In this document: positions 1 through 7,817 of the stretch, piece after piece
Layout of the letters: the number at the start of each line of letters is the position of its first letter
Position numbering within the stretch: position 1 is the stretch's first letter
DNA from: RGIG2707 sp045600065
GTDB lineage: Bacteria; Bacillota; Clostridia; Peptostreptococcales; Anaerovoracaceae
Direction of reading: 5' to 3'
DNA length: 17,686 nucleotides
Assembly: GCA_045600065.1 (NCBI GenBank)
Contig: JAZRXE010000028.1
Coordinates: 1 to 17,686, forward strand
Translations under genes and position numbers: made by a program
Notes under the pieces: generated by a model
What the model saw: only the letters and a program-made list of their open reading frames with translations
Told to the model about the DNA's origin: nothing
The model's database searches: none

Positions 1-683
1 CCATGCTGGGTCTGCAGGCCTGCAACGACCTGAGAGAGACCCTGCAGGAGAAGGACACCATACGCTTCCATCCCATCATGATGGGCGTCAACTGCGCCGT
101 AAACATCATCCCCGACGAGATGAAGATCGAATCATATGTAAGAGGAAAGACAAACGAAGCCATCAAGAGGGAAAACCAGAAGTTCAACAGAGCTCTGACA
201 GGCGCTGCCCTGGCCATGGGCTGCGGAGTTGAGCTTGTTGACAGACCGGGATACTCCCCTGAGATTCACGATCCCAAGTTCATGAAGCTGGTCGAGGATT
301 GCTGCGCAGAGCTGGTCGGCAAGGACAGGGTTAAGTTCGACTATGAAGAATGGTCCACCGGTTCCTCCGACTTCGGCGATGTCACCATGGTAATGCCCGG
401 CATACAGTTCGATGCCAACGGCGCTTCCGGAGTCTTCCACGGCATCGACTTCAACATGACCGATCCCGAAAGGATGTGCATGAACTCCATCAAGGGTCAG
501 CTCTTTGTTATGGAAAAGCTGCTTGAAAAGGACGCTGCCGCTGCCAAGGACATCCTTGCCAGCTACAAGCCCACCTATCCTTCCATAAAGGCCTATCTGG
601 ACGATATCAATGAATTCAATATGGTCAAGGACGCTGTGGTCTACGACGAGGCAGGCAATGCCAAGGTTGACTGGAAGAAGTAA
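1..683 (+). CDS. M20-family amidohydrolase/metallopeptidase, C-terminal part (truncated by window edge)
   Basis: The reading frame is open at the left edge, so the true start lies outside; the ATG at position 3 is probably internal. The visible 226 residues resemble the dimerisation (lid) domain and C-terminal catalytic half of M20 peptidases of the AbgB/aminoacylase type, which hydrolyse amide bonds of N-acyl or N-aminobenzoyl amino acids using two metal ions. Supporting motifs are RFHPIMMG near residue 21, SSDFGD (121-126) and GVFHGIDF (143-150), whose His146 matches the usual C-terminal metal ligand. The N-terminal ligands (HxD, EE) would be upstream and cannot be checked. The substrate is unknown. 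The gene ends in TAA, and no convincing intrinsic terminator follows. Family assignment is fairly secure; AbgB-like specificity is inference. Confidence 0.8.
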   Translation, partial: MLGLQACNDLRETLQEKDTIRFHPIMMGVNCAVNIIPDEMKIESYVRGKTNEAIKRENQKFNRALTGAALAMGCGVELVDRPGYSPEIHDPKFMKLVEDCCAELVGKDRVKFDYEEWSTGSSDFGDVTMVMPGIQFDANGASGVFHGIDFNMTDPERMCMNSIKGQLFVMEKLLEKDAAAAKDILASYKPTYPSIKAYLDDINEFNMVKDAVVYDEAGNAKVDWKK

Positions 684-1145
684 ACCGATTTGTCAGGTGC
701 CGGTCCGTCTGCCGTTCCTGGACCATTCTGCCGCAGAAAAGCAGCTTGGTATACTTTTTATCACTTATCGGTCTGCAGCCTCTCCTAAGGGCTGCTGAGG
801 GCCTGACACCACATTGTCATTACAGACTGCCGTCTGAAGCGGCTGACTGAGGCTTAAGACAAAATCTGGTTTTCTGATATGCTGCCGCCCGGGCAGACAG
901 TTGAAATAAATACTGTTTAGCCGTGTGGCAGCATATCGCTCCCGGTTTTGTCTTTTGTTTTGCAAAACCGCGGAGCGAATGCATTGCTGCGGTGACTCCT
1001 TCCTGCTCGGATGGTATCAGTCCCTTTGCCCGACGGGAAGAAACCCGCGTGCATAAGCAAAAAATATCCGCAGGACTGCGAACAATCAAGATTTACGGAT
1101 GACTTTTGAGCTGCTTTTTGGTAACATACAGCAGAGGATAGAATT
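684..1145. other. 462-bp non-coding gap with serial inverted repeats
   Basis: No credible gene lies here; the short open frames on both strands have no ribosome binding site or recognisable protein. The gap instead holds consecutive inverted repeats: 775-780/790-795, 804-808/815-819, 823-827/832-836, and a long imperfect palindrome at 856-954, part of which can pair differently with 963-977. None is followed by a T-run on either strand, so they are not intrinsic terminators. The distal end carries the ribosome binding site AGAGGA, seven bases before the ATG at 1146. No clear promoter was found. Confidence 0.6.
856..954. repeat. Long imperfect hairpin (about 99 nt), possible structured RNA
   Basis: The outer arm 856-869 pairs with 941-954 with 12 Watson-Crick pairs, one wobble and one mismatch (core AAGACAAAA/TTTTGTCTT). 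After an internal loop, 876-886 pairs perfectly with 927-937 (GATATGCTGCC/GGCAGCATATC). The stem goes on through 890-892/921-923 and ends in 895-901/912-918 around a ten-base loop. The right arm (937-950) can instead pair with 963-977 (CAAAACCGCGGAGCG) with one bulged base, so two exclusive folds are possible. Which strand is transcribed, and whether it is transcribed, is unknown. It could also be a degenerate palindromic mobile repeat, but no flanking target duplication is evident. Confidence 0.5.
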
Positions 1146-2282
1146 ATGTCAAGATTAGAGCTTATAGCCAGCGCCACCTTCGGGCTGGAGGCTGTCGTAA
1201 AAAGAGAAATAGAAGCCCTGGGCTACCGCATAACCGATTCCAGAGACGGAAGGCTCTGCTACAGCGGAGACGAGAGAGCCATTGTGCGATCCAATCTCTG
1301 GCTTCGCTGCGCAGACAGGGTATATGTAAAGATGGCGGAATTTAACGCCGTCACCTTTGAGGAGCTGTTCCGGCAGACCGCTGCCCTCCCCTGGGAGGAA
1401 TGGATACCCCTGGACGGCAGGTTCACCGTGATCGGCACCTCCGTAAAATCCACGCTCCACAGCGTGCCTGCCTGCCAGTCCATAATCAAAAAAGCCATAG
1501 TCAAAAGGCTCCAGCAGACCTACGATGTGGAAAGCTTCGAGGAAAGCGGAGCGGATTATACCGTTCGCTTTGCCTTCCTGAAGGACAGCGTGTGCATAAT
1601 GATAGATACCAGCGGTGAAGGATTGCACAAGCGGGGCTACAGGATTAACGCGGTCATGGCACCAATAAAGGAGACCCTTGCCGCCGCCATGGTTCTGCTT
1701 TCGTTCTTCAAGCCGGGACGCACCTTGACAGACCCCATGTGCGGCAGCGGTACCATACCCATAGAGGCCGCCTTGATAGCAAAAAACATAGCTCCCGGTC
1801 TGAGCAGACATTTTGCTTCCGAGGGCTGGGCTCAGATTCCGCAGGACCTGTGGAAGGAGGAACGCAAAGCCGCCTACAGCGCCATCGACAACGAATGCGA
1901 GTTCAGGATTTATGCTTCGGATTTGGATCCGAAGGCAGTTGAAGCAGCCAGAGAGAACGCCGCAGAAGCAGGTGTGGATGACTGCATTGAATTCAGCCAC
2001 GGAGGAATTGCAACCAGGCTTCCCGCCTGCGCAGAAGGAAACGGGCACGGGATCATAATCACCAACCCGCCCTACGGACAACGCATAGGCGATCAGGAGA
2101 GCATGGACAAGATATATTCGGTGCTCAAACGTTTTTTAAGAGAAAACAAGGACTGGTCTCTGTTTCTGATCACCGCGGACAAAACGCTGGAAAAGAAGCT
2201 TGGCAGGCCTGCCGACCGCAGACGCAAGCTGTTCAACGGAAATATAGAAAGCTGTTATTATCAGTATCACGGAGAGAAATAG
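1146..2282 (+). CDS. THUMP-domain class I SAM-dependent RNA methyltransferase (RlmL/YpsC family)
   Basis: The 378-residue protein is full length for the Gram-positive RlmL N-half/YpsC family, which methylates a guanine in 23S rRNA at the exocyclic N2. Residues 1-60 form the ferredoxin-like lead-in and roughly 60-160 the RNA-binding THUMP domain. The Rossmann-like methyltransferase domain follows, with SAM-binding motif I DPMCGSG at 196-202, an acidic motif ASDLDPKAV near 257-265, and the catalytic motif IV NPPYG at 307-311, which is typical of N2-guanine and N6-adenine methyltransferases. The start is supported by AGAGGA seven bases upstream. The next gene begins 17 bases after the stop on the same strand, so the two are probably co-transcribed. 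The exact rRNA position modified is inferred from the family only. Confidence 0.9.
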   Translation: MSRLELIASATFGLEAVVKREIEALGYRITDSRDGRLCYSGDERAIVRSNLWLRCADRVYVKMAEFNAVTFEELFRQTAALPWEEWIPLDGRFTVIGTSVKSTLHSVPACQSIIKKAIVKRLQQTYDVESFEESGADYTVRFAFLKDSVCIMIDTSGEGLHKRGYRINAVMAPIKETLAAAMVLLSFFKPGRTLTDPMCGSGTIPIEAALIAKNIAPGLSRHFASEGWAQIPQDLWKEERKAAYSAIDNECEFRIYASDLDPKAVEAARENAAEAGVDDCIEFSHGGIATRLPACAEGNGHGIIITNPPYGQRIGDQESMDKIYSVLKRFLRENKDWSLFLITADKTLEKKLGRPADRRRKLFNGNIESCYYQYHGEK

Positions 2283-2299
2283 TCATGGGAGGTATTCAA

Positions 2300-3094
2300 A
2301 TGACAAGAAAAATCGTCGCCATAGGCGGAGGCTCCAGCGGAAGAGTATACGAAGACGGGACCACAGAGCCCTACGAAACAGGCCCCATGGACAGAGAGAT
2401 AATCAGGCTCACAGGTAAGGAACACCCCAATTTCCTGTTCATAGCCCACGCATCTCTTCCGGAAAGACAGATCACATATTATGCGACCATGAAGGATGTG
2501 TTCGGAGGCATGTACGGCTGTCCCTGCAAGGATCTGAAGCCCGACCGGCTGGGAGACGAAGCCCTTGTGAGAGAGCTGATCGACTGGGCAGACATCATCT
2601 ACGAGGGCGGCGGAAATACCCTGGACATGATCAAGATGTGGAAAGAGACCGGTTTCGATCAGATACTGCGCGGAGCCTGGGAGAGCGGCAAGGTCATGTG
2701 CGGCTTGTCTGCCGGCGCAAACTGCTGGTTCAGGGAATGCTCCAGCGACTCCCTGCAGATCAAATTCGGACCTGATCAGCCCCTGATAGGCATGGACTGC
2801 CTGGGCTTCATCGACGGTCTCTACGTACCCCACGCAGACGAACCCGGAAGAGCTGAAAACGTTAAGGATCTGCTCAAAACCAGCGATCAGATAGGGCTTT
2901 CCATGTCCAACTGCACGGCTCTGGAGATAATAGACGATCAGTACAGGCTGATAACAAGCGACGGCTCACTGCGCGGCATAGAGCCCTACGGACTGAAATC
3001 GTACTGGGAAAACGGAGAGTATCTGACTCAGAAGCTGGAGATCTCGGAGGAATTCAAGCCTCTGAGCAGTCTGCTGAAAAGAGACATCAGATAG
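2300..3094 (+). CDS. Peptidase E-like S51 family serine hydrolase
   Basis: I place the start at the ATG at 2300 (264 residues), not 2285, because GGGAGG at 2287-2292 lies over the upstream ATG and sits seven bases before the second. The protein has the class I glutamine amidotransferase-like fold of the S51 peptidases. The glycine-rich N-terminus AIGGGSSG (7-14), the EGGGN loop (102-106) and the nucleophile elbow GLSAGA with Ser137 are diagnostic; a His in the VPHADEPGR segment is a plausible triad member. Peptidase E cleaves N-terminal Asp from dipeptides, while related cyanophycinases degrade multi-L-arginyl-poly-aspartate; length and lack of a signal peptide fit the cytosolic peptidase E-like group. 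The gene converges on ung, with no strong terminator between them. Confidence 0.82.
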   Translation: MTRKIVAIGGGSSGRVYEDGTTEPYETGPMDREIIRLTGKEHPNFLFIAHASLPERQITYYATMKDVFGGMYGCPCKDLKPDRLGDEALVRELIDWADIIYEGGGNTLDMIKMWKETGFDQILRGAWESGKVMCGLSAGANCWFRECSSDSLQIKFGPDQPLIGMDCLGFIDGLYVPHADEPGRAENVKDLLKTSDQIGLSMSNCTALEIIDDQYRLITSDGSLRGIEPYGLKSYWENGEYLTQKLEISEEFKPLSSLLKRDIR

Positions 3095-3097
3095 CGA

Positions 3098-3110
3098 ACA
3101 CAGAAGAACC
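3098..3110. repeat. Possible relic of the REP-like repeat
   Basis: ACACAGAAGAACC here, just after the peptidase E-like stop, is identical to the first 13 bases of the inverted repeat copy at 12460. The rest of the repeat is absent. It may be a decayed copy or chance. Confidence 0.25.
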
Positions 3111-3170
3111 TTAAGGCCATATAATCTAATCCGGACTGCACTTTACTGATCCTGTTCAGGCCAACGGACC

Positions 3171-3842
3171 CTAATGTCTTTTTGCCCAGTCTATGGGCTC
3201 TGCGCCCTGCTGCTTCAGGAATTCGTTGCATCTGATAAAGTGCCCGCAGCCGAAAAAACCGTTGTATGCGGACAGAGGGCTGGGATGGACAGATTCCAGC
3301 ACCAGATGCCTGGATGAATGTATCAGAGACTTCTTGGCTCTGGCATTGGCACCCCAGAGCATAAAGACCATGGGCTCTTCCCTCTGCCCCAAAAGCTCTA
3401 TGATGCGATCCGTGAGTATCTCCCAGCCCCTGCCCTTGTGGGAATTCGCCCTGTGCTCCCTTACTGTGAGCACAGTGTTCAAAAGCAGCACGCCCTGATC
3501 CGCCCAGCCCTGAAGACAGCCGTCGGAGGCTGCGGGTATATCAAGCTCGCTTTGGAGCTCTTTATAGATGTTTACAAGGGACGGAGGCACCGCAACCCCG
3601 GGCTTTACCGAAAAACACATGCCATGGGCCTGACCCGGCTCATGATAGGGATCCTGACCCAGTATGACCACCTTAACCCTGCTGTAGGGCGTTGCCTTGA
3701 GTGCGTTGAAAATATCGTACATATCGGGGTAAACCACATAATGAGAATACTCGCTCTTCAAAAACTCCCTAAGCTTAAGGTAATATTCTTTTTTGAATTC
3801 GTCTGCCAGAAGGGCATCCCAGTCATTGCCTATGTTAACCAT
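3171..3842 (-). CDS. ung: Uracil-DNA glycosylase, family 1
   Basis: This 223-residue enzyme excises uracil from DNA after cytosine deamination or dUMP misincorporation, starting base excision repair. All family 1 motifs are visible: the water-activating loop GQDPYHEPGQAHG, where Asp64 is the catalytic base; the LLNTVLTVREHRANSH segment (120-135); and the DNA-intercalation motif HPSPLSAY with His186. Length is normal. The ATG start is the natural N-terminus (VNIGNDW precedes helix 1 as in other Ung proteins), but it lacks a good Shine-Dalgarno sequence. The gene converges on the peptidase E-like gene and lies 179 bp downstream of the hydrolase that ends the uvr cluster, so co-transcription with uvrBA is possible but not shown. 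Confidence 0.97.
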   Translation of the reverse strand: MVNIGNDWDALLADEFKKEYYLKLREFLKSEYSHYVVYPDMYDIFNALKATPYSRVKVVILGQDPYHEPGQAHGMCFSVKPGVAVPPSLVNIYKELQSELDIPAASDGCLQGWADQGVLLLNTVLTVREHRANSHKGRGWEILTDRIIELLGQREEPMVFMLWGANARAKKSLIHSSRHLVLESVHPSPLSAYNGFFGCGHFIRCNEFLKQQGAEPIDWAKRH

Positions 3843-4021
3843 GCTATCAGTATCGTGTCTGTAAGATATTACTCGCCAGTCTATATAAATAATTAAACCG
3901 AATCAATTTCCAATATTGTCAGTATGGGCTCTTATCAATTCGTTCGCAGCCTTCAAGCCTTTACATTGCCTGAACACTGACCCAAAGCATCCCGAAAGGG
4001 CGGCTGCCGTTTCTCAAAGGC
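3843..4021. other. Intergenic gap between the alpha/beta hydrolase gene and ung
   Basis: This A+T-richer gap lies between two minus-strand genes. A weak inverted repeat occurs just after the hydrolase stop (CCC/GGG around TTTC near 3990-4005), without a T-run, so it does not qualify as an intrinsic terminator. No convincing -35/-10 pair for ung was found. Confidence 0.4.
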
Positions 4022-4936
4022 CTAAGAGATCAGGAAATCCCTGATGTATGCATATACCTCCTCTTTGCCCAGCTCGTTCAGTATTTCGTGGCGCATGTCT
4101 TCGAAGAGCTTCAGCTCCACGCTGCTGCAGCCTGCGCTCCTGAGACCACGGCAGACCTCCTCAGGGCCCTGTCCGTAAGCTCCCACAGGATCCTCCCTGC
4201 CTGAGACAACAAGTATTGGATGATTCTTCGGGACCATACTGTACCATGCATTGTCATTTACAAAATCCAGCAGCCGGAACATATCTGCATAGCCTGCCAG
4301 CGTGAACAGGAACCCGCAGTCCGGATCAGCTACATATGCATCCACCAGAGCTGTGTCTCTCGAAAGCCAGTCATAAACGGTCCTGGGCTCATCCACCCTT
4401 TTGTTGTAGCTTCCGAAGGCTATGGCGCTTACAAGCCTGCTGCGCATTCGGCTTCCGCAGAAAAACCTCAGCACCGATATCAGAGCCATACCCGCGCCCA
4501 GAGCGGGATTGCTGCCCGAGGTACCCATGATTATGAATTTCCCCGAGTTCTTTCCGTGGCACGCCATCCAGGATCTGATAATAAAAGAACCCATGCTGTG
4601 GCCCAGCACATGAACGGGAAGGCCGGGGTATTTTTCCTTCAGCAGATGATGCATAAGCTCTTCATCTGCCGTTAGGTGCTCCATACCGTCCTTCTCTCCG
4701 AACCAGCCCTTGTCATCTTCCGTTTTTGCCGTTCTGCCGTGACCCATATGATCGTCGCCTGCCACGGCAATTCCGCAGGAATTCAGGTAAAGGGCAAAAT
4801 CCTCGTACCTGTCTATGTATTCACTCATGCCGTGAATTATCTGAAGCACGGCGCTGACCCTTCCCTCGGGCGCCCATAGGGTGTAGCTTATGGGGGTGAA
4901 GCCGTCTGATCCTGTAAAGCTGCCTTCGGTTTTCAT
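4022..4936 (-). CDS. Alpha/beta hydrolase, monoacylglycerol lipase-like
   Basis: This 304-residue protein has the serine-aminopeptidase S33/Hydrolase_4 fold typical of monoacylglycerol lipases and lysophospholipases. The oxyanion segment IIHGMSEYIDRYEDF (33-47) precedes the nucleophile elbow GHSMGS with Ser114. The acid is probably the Asp in VVSGREDPVG and the base the His in MRHEILNE near the C-terminus. There is no signal peptide, so a cytosolic role in ester hydrolysis is likely; the substrate is unknown. The start is well supported by AACGGAGG six bases upstream (about 4943-4950). The gene begins 14 bp after the uvrA stop and is probably the last member of the rqcP-uvrB-uvrA transcript. 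No functional link to repair is evident. Confidence 0.85.
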   Translation of the reverse strand: MKTEGSFTGSDGFTPISYTLWAPEGRVSAVLQIIHGMSEYIDRYEDFALYLNSCGIAVAGDDHMGHGRTAKTEDDKGWFGEKDGMEHLTADEELMHHLLKEKYPGLPVHVLGHSMGSFIIRSWMACHGKNSGKFIIMGTSGSNPALGAGMALISVLRFFCGSRMRSRLVSAIAFGSYNKRVDEPRTVYDWLSRDTALVDAYVADPDCGFLFTLAGYADMFRLLDFVNDNAWYSMVPKNHPILVVSGREDPVGAYGQGPEEVCRGLRSAGCSSVELKLFEDMRHEILNELGKEEVYAYIRDFLIS

Positions 4937-4950
4937 GGAAAGACCTCCGT

Positions 4951-7797
4951 TTATCTGGCTGCAAGAATCTTTTTAAGATATTGCCCGGTATATGATGCTT
5001 CGACCATGGCAAGCTCCTCGGGAGTGCCGGAGGCGATCACGGTGCCGCCTTTGTTTCCCCCGTCGGGGCCCATGTCTATTATGTAGTCCGCAGTCTTGAT
5101 CACATCCAGATTGTGTTCTATTACAAGCACTGTATTGCCCTGCTCCACCAACTGCTGAAGCACATATATGAGCTTGTCCACATCGGCAAAATGCAGACCT
5201 GTAGTCGGCTCGTCCAAAATGTACAGGGTCTTACCGGTGCTGCGCCTGGACAGCTCAGTGGCCAGCTTTATACGCTGAGCCTCGCCGCCGGAAAGCTGAG
5301 TGGAGGGCTGGCCCAGCTTGATATAGCCAAGGCCTACCTGATGCAGGGTATTTATGTATCTGCTGATCGAGGGTATGTTTTTAAAGAAATCCATGGCCTC
5401 GTCCACGCTCATATCAAGAACATCGTAGATGTTTTTACCCTTGTATCTGACCTCGAGGGTCTCCCTGTTGTAGCGCTTGCCGTGGCAGACCTCGCAGGGC
5501 ACGTAAACATCCGGAAGGAAGTTCATCTCGATCTTTATTATGCCGTCTCCGCTGCAGGCCTCGCAGCGTCCGCCCTTGACATTGAAGCTGAAGCGGCCTG
5601 CGCTGTAGCCTCTGACCTTGGCGTCCTGGGTCTCGGCGAACAGATTTCTGATCTGGGTGAAGACGCCCGTATAGGTGGCCGGATTGCTTCTGGGAGTGCG
5701 GCCTATGGGGCTCTGATCTATGTCTATTACCTTGTCTATGTTTTCTATGCCTTCTATGCAGTCATGCTCGCCCGGCCTTGCCTTGGTCCTGTATAGCTGC
5801 TGGGAAATGCCCTTGTACAGTATTTCGTTGACCAGGCTGGACTTACCCGAGCCGGATACCCCTGTAACGCAGACGAACTTGCCCAAGGGGATCTGCACGT
5901 CGATATTCTTAAGATTATGGGCTCTGGCCCCCTTAACCGTAATAAAGTTTCCGTTGCCCTTCCTTCTTTCTGAAGGGATCTCGATCTTCTTTTTTCCGCT
6001 CAGATACTGACCGGTTATGGATTCGGGACAGTTCTTAATGTCCTCCAGGCTGCCCTGGGCAACAAGTTTTCCGCCCTGCAGGCCCGCGCCCGGGCCTATA
6101 TCTATGATCTGGTCCGCGGCCTCCATGGTCTCCTGATCGTGCTCTACCACTATAAGTGTGTTGCCCAGGTCCGTAAGGCTGCGCAAAGCGCCGAGAAGCT
6201 TGGTATTGTCCTTCTGATGCAGTCCTATGCTGGGCCCGTCAAGTATATACATAACGCCCACCAGATAGGAGCCTATCTGAGTGGCAAGCCTTATTCTCTG
6301 GGATTCTCCGCCGGAAAGTGACGCGGATGCCCTTGCAAGCGTCAGATAATCAAGACCCACCTCCACAAGAAAGCTCAGCCTTGCCCTTATCTCCTTGAGT
6401 ATGAGCCTTGCTATGGACATATCCTTCTCAGACAGCATTCCGGGCAGCGCATCGGTAAATACCAGAGCCTCGCTTATGGACATGCGGCTGAACTCGTCTA
6501 TGTTCTTTCCGCCCACGGTAACGGCAAGGATCTCCGGCTTCAGCTTTTTGCCTCCGCAGGCCTCGCAGGTGTCAACCGACATGTACTCCTCCAGCTTGGC
6601 CTTGATGAGCTCTGAATTTGTACCTGCGTGGCGGCGCATAAGGTTGGGGATCACACCCTCAAAGCTGTCGTGCCTGTGCGACACCGAGCCGTCTCTACGC
6701 ACATATCCGTAATCCAGCTTTCGCCCCCCGGTGCCGTAGAGAAGCTCCTGTTTGAAGCTTTCGGGCAGGGTATTGTAGGGAGCGTCCATGCTCGCATGAT
6801 GATAATCCGCAAGGGCACCTATAAGCTGCTTGTAAAAACCTGCGTATTCCATGCTGGCAAAGGCCTTGGTAAGAGCGCCGGAATTCAGCGAAAGGCTTCC
6901 GTCTTCTATGAGCAGATCGGGGTCTATGCTTTCGATGAAGCCCAGGCCGTTGCATACAGGGCATGCACCGAAAGGAGAGTTGAAGGAAAAGCTGCGGGGC
7001 TCCAGCTCGCCTATGCTAACTCCGTGATCAGGGCATGCCAGCCTGGTGCTGTAAAGGACCTCGCTTGTTTCCTCGCCCTGCTGTATCAGAGCACTGACAA
7101 GGCCGTCGCCCTGCTGTACCGCAAGCTCTATACCTTCAGAAAGGCGGCTTTCCTGGCCGTCTCTGATGACAATGCGGTCTATGACCACATCAATGCTGTG
7201 CTTGTAGCTTTTTTCGAGCTTGATCTCGTCTTCCCCGAGATTCTTGATCTCTCCGTCCACACGGACGCGGACAAAGCCTTCGCGCTTGATGCGCTCCAGC
7301 ACCTTCTCGTGCTGGCCCTTCTTTTCTCTGATCACCGGGGCCATAAGGGTGATCCTTGCACCCTCTCCCTCGTTCATCAGATGACCGCAGATCTGGTCTA
7401 CGGTCTGGCTGCTTATCTCTCTGCCGCATACGGGGCAGTGAGGCACGCCTATGCGGGCATAGAGCAGTCTCAGGTAATCGTAGATCTCGGTCACTGTTCC
7501 CACGGTGGATCTGGGATTCTTGCTGGTGGTCTTCTGGTCTATGGAAATAGCCGGAGAAAGGCCCTCGATGGAATCCAGATCGGGCTTGTCGAGCTGGCCC
7601 AGAAACTGCCTTGCGTAGGCAGAAAGGCTCTCCACATATCTGCGCTGGCCCTCTGCGTATATGGTGTCGAATGCCAGAGAGGACTTTCCGGAGCCGGACA
7701 GTCCGGTGATGACCACCATCTTGTCTCTGGGTATGCTTATATCTATGTTTTTGAGATTGTGGGCGCGGGCGCCCTTTATTACTAAATCTTTCTGCAT
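4951..7797 (-). CDS. uvrA: Excinuclease ABC subunit UvrA, with an unusual Walker B I
   Basis: UvrA is the dimeric ABC-type ATPase that scans DNA for bulky lesions and loads UvrB in nucleotide excision repair. The 948 residues show normal architecture: Walker A of NBD I at 32-40 (GLSGSGKSS), zinc modules (CPVC near 120; CPDH/CPVC before GLGF; CEACGGKKL; CEACSGDG paired with CEVCHGK), ABC signature I (LSGGESQRIRLA), Walker A of NBD II near 640 (GVSGSGKSS), signature II (LSGGEAQRIKLA) and an intact distal Walker B (YILDEPTTGLH). The proximal Walker B reads YILDGPSIGLH: Gly521 (codon GGG, 6235-6237) replaces the catalytic Glu. All other motifs are intact, so the gene is not degraded. The start follows AGGAAA, a weak ribosome binding site, 20 bp after uvrB. 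Confidence 0.97.
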   Translation of the reverse strand: MQKDLVIKGARAHNLKNIDISIPRDKMVVITGLSGSGKSSLAFDTIYAEGQRRYVESLSAYARQFLGQLDKPDLDSIEGLSPAISIDQKTTSKNPRSTVGTVTEIYDYLRLLYARIGVPHCPVCGREISSQTVDQICGHLMNEGEGARITLMAPVIREKKGQHEKVLERIKREGFVRVRVDGEIKNLGEDEIKLEKSYKHSIDVVIDRIVIRDGQESRLSEGIELAVQQGDGLVSALIQQGEETSEVLYSTRLACPDHGVSIGELEPRSFSFNSPFGACPVCNGLGFIESIDPDLLIEDGSLSLNSGALTKAFASMEYAGFYKQLIGALADYHHASMDAPYNTLPESFKQELLYGTGGRKLDYGYVRRDGSVSHRHDSFEGVIPNLMRRHAGTNSELIKAKLEEYMSVDTCEACGGKKLKPEILAVTVGGKNIDEFSRMSISEALVFTDALPGMLSEKDMSIARLILKEIRARLSFLVEVGLDYLTLARASASLSGGESQRIRLATQIGSYLVGVMYILDGPSIGLHQKDNTKLLGALRSLTDLGNTLIVVEHDQETMEAADQIIDIGPGAGLQGGKLVAQGSLEDIKNCPESITGQYLSGKKKIEIPSERRKGNGNFITVKGARAHNLKNIDVQIPLGKFVCVTGVSGSGKSSLVNEILYKGISQQLYRTKARPGEHDCIEGIENIDKVIDIDQSPIGRTPRSNPATYTGVFTQIRNLFAETQDAKVRGYSAGRFSFNVKGGRCEACSGDGIIKIEMNFLPDVYVPCEVCHGKRYNRETLEVRYKGKNIYDVLDMSVDEAMDFFKNIPSISRYINTLHQVGLGYIKLGQPSTQLSGGEAQRIKLATELSRRSTGKTLYILDEPTTGLHFADVDKLIYVLQQLVEQGNTVLVIEHNLDVIKTADYIIDMGPDGGNKGGTVIASGTPEELAMVEASYTGQYLKKILAAR

Positions 7798-7817
7798 TTT
7801 CCTGTCAAATCAAGCTA

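Noticed and set aside
964..1000. AACCGCGG stretch suggestive of a T-box
   Set aside because: The conserved UGGNACC part is not present, there is no specifier-loop context or terminator, and the downstream gene is not an amino-acid or tRNA-synthetase gene.
1155..2081. 308-codon minus-strand frame opposite the RNA methyltransferase
   Set aside because: No ribosome binding site or family resemblance; the plus-strand gene carries clear SAM and NPPYG motifs.
2285..2299. Upstream ATG as start of the peptidase E-like gene
   Set aside because: The GGGAGG following it is an ideal ribosome binding site for the second ATG at 2300, and the first ATG has none of its own.
6628..7785. 385-codon plus-strand frame opposite uvrA
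   Set aside because: Antisense shadow of uvrA with no domain or start signal.
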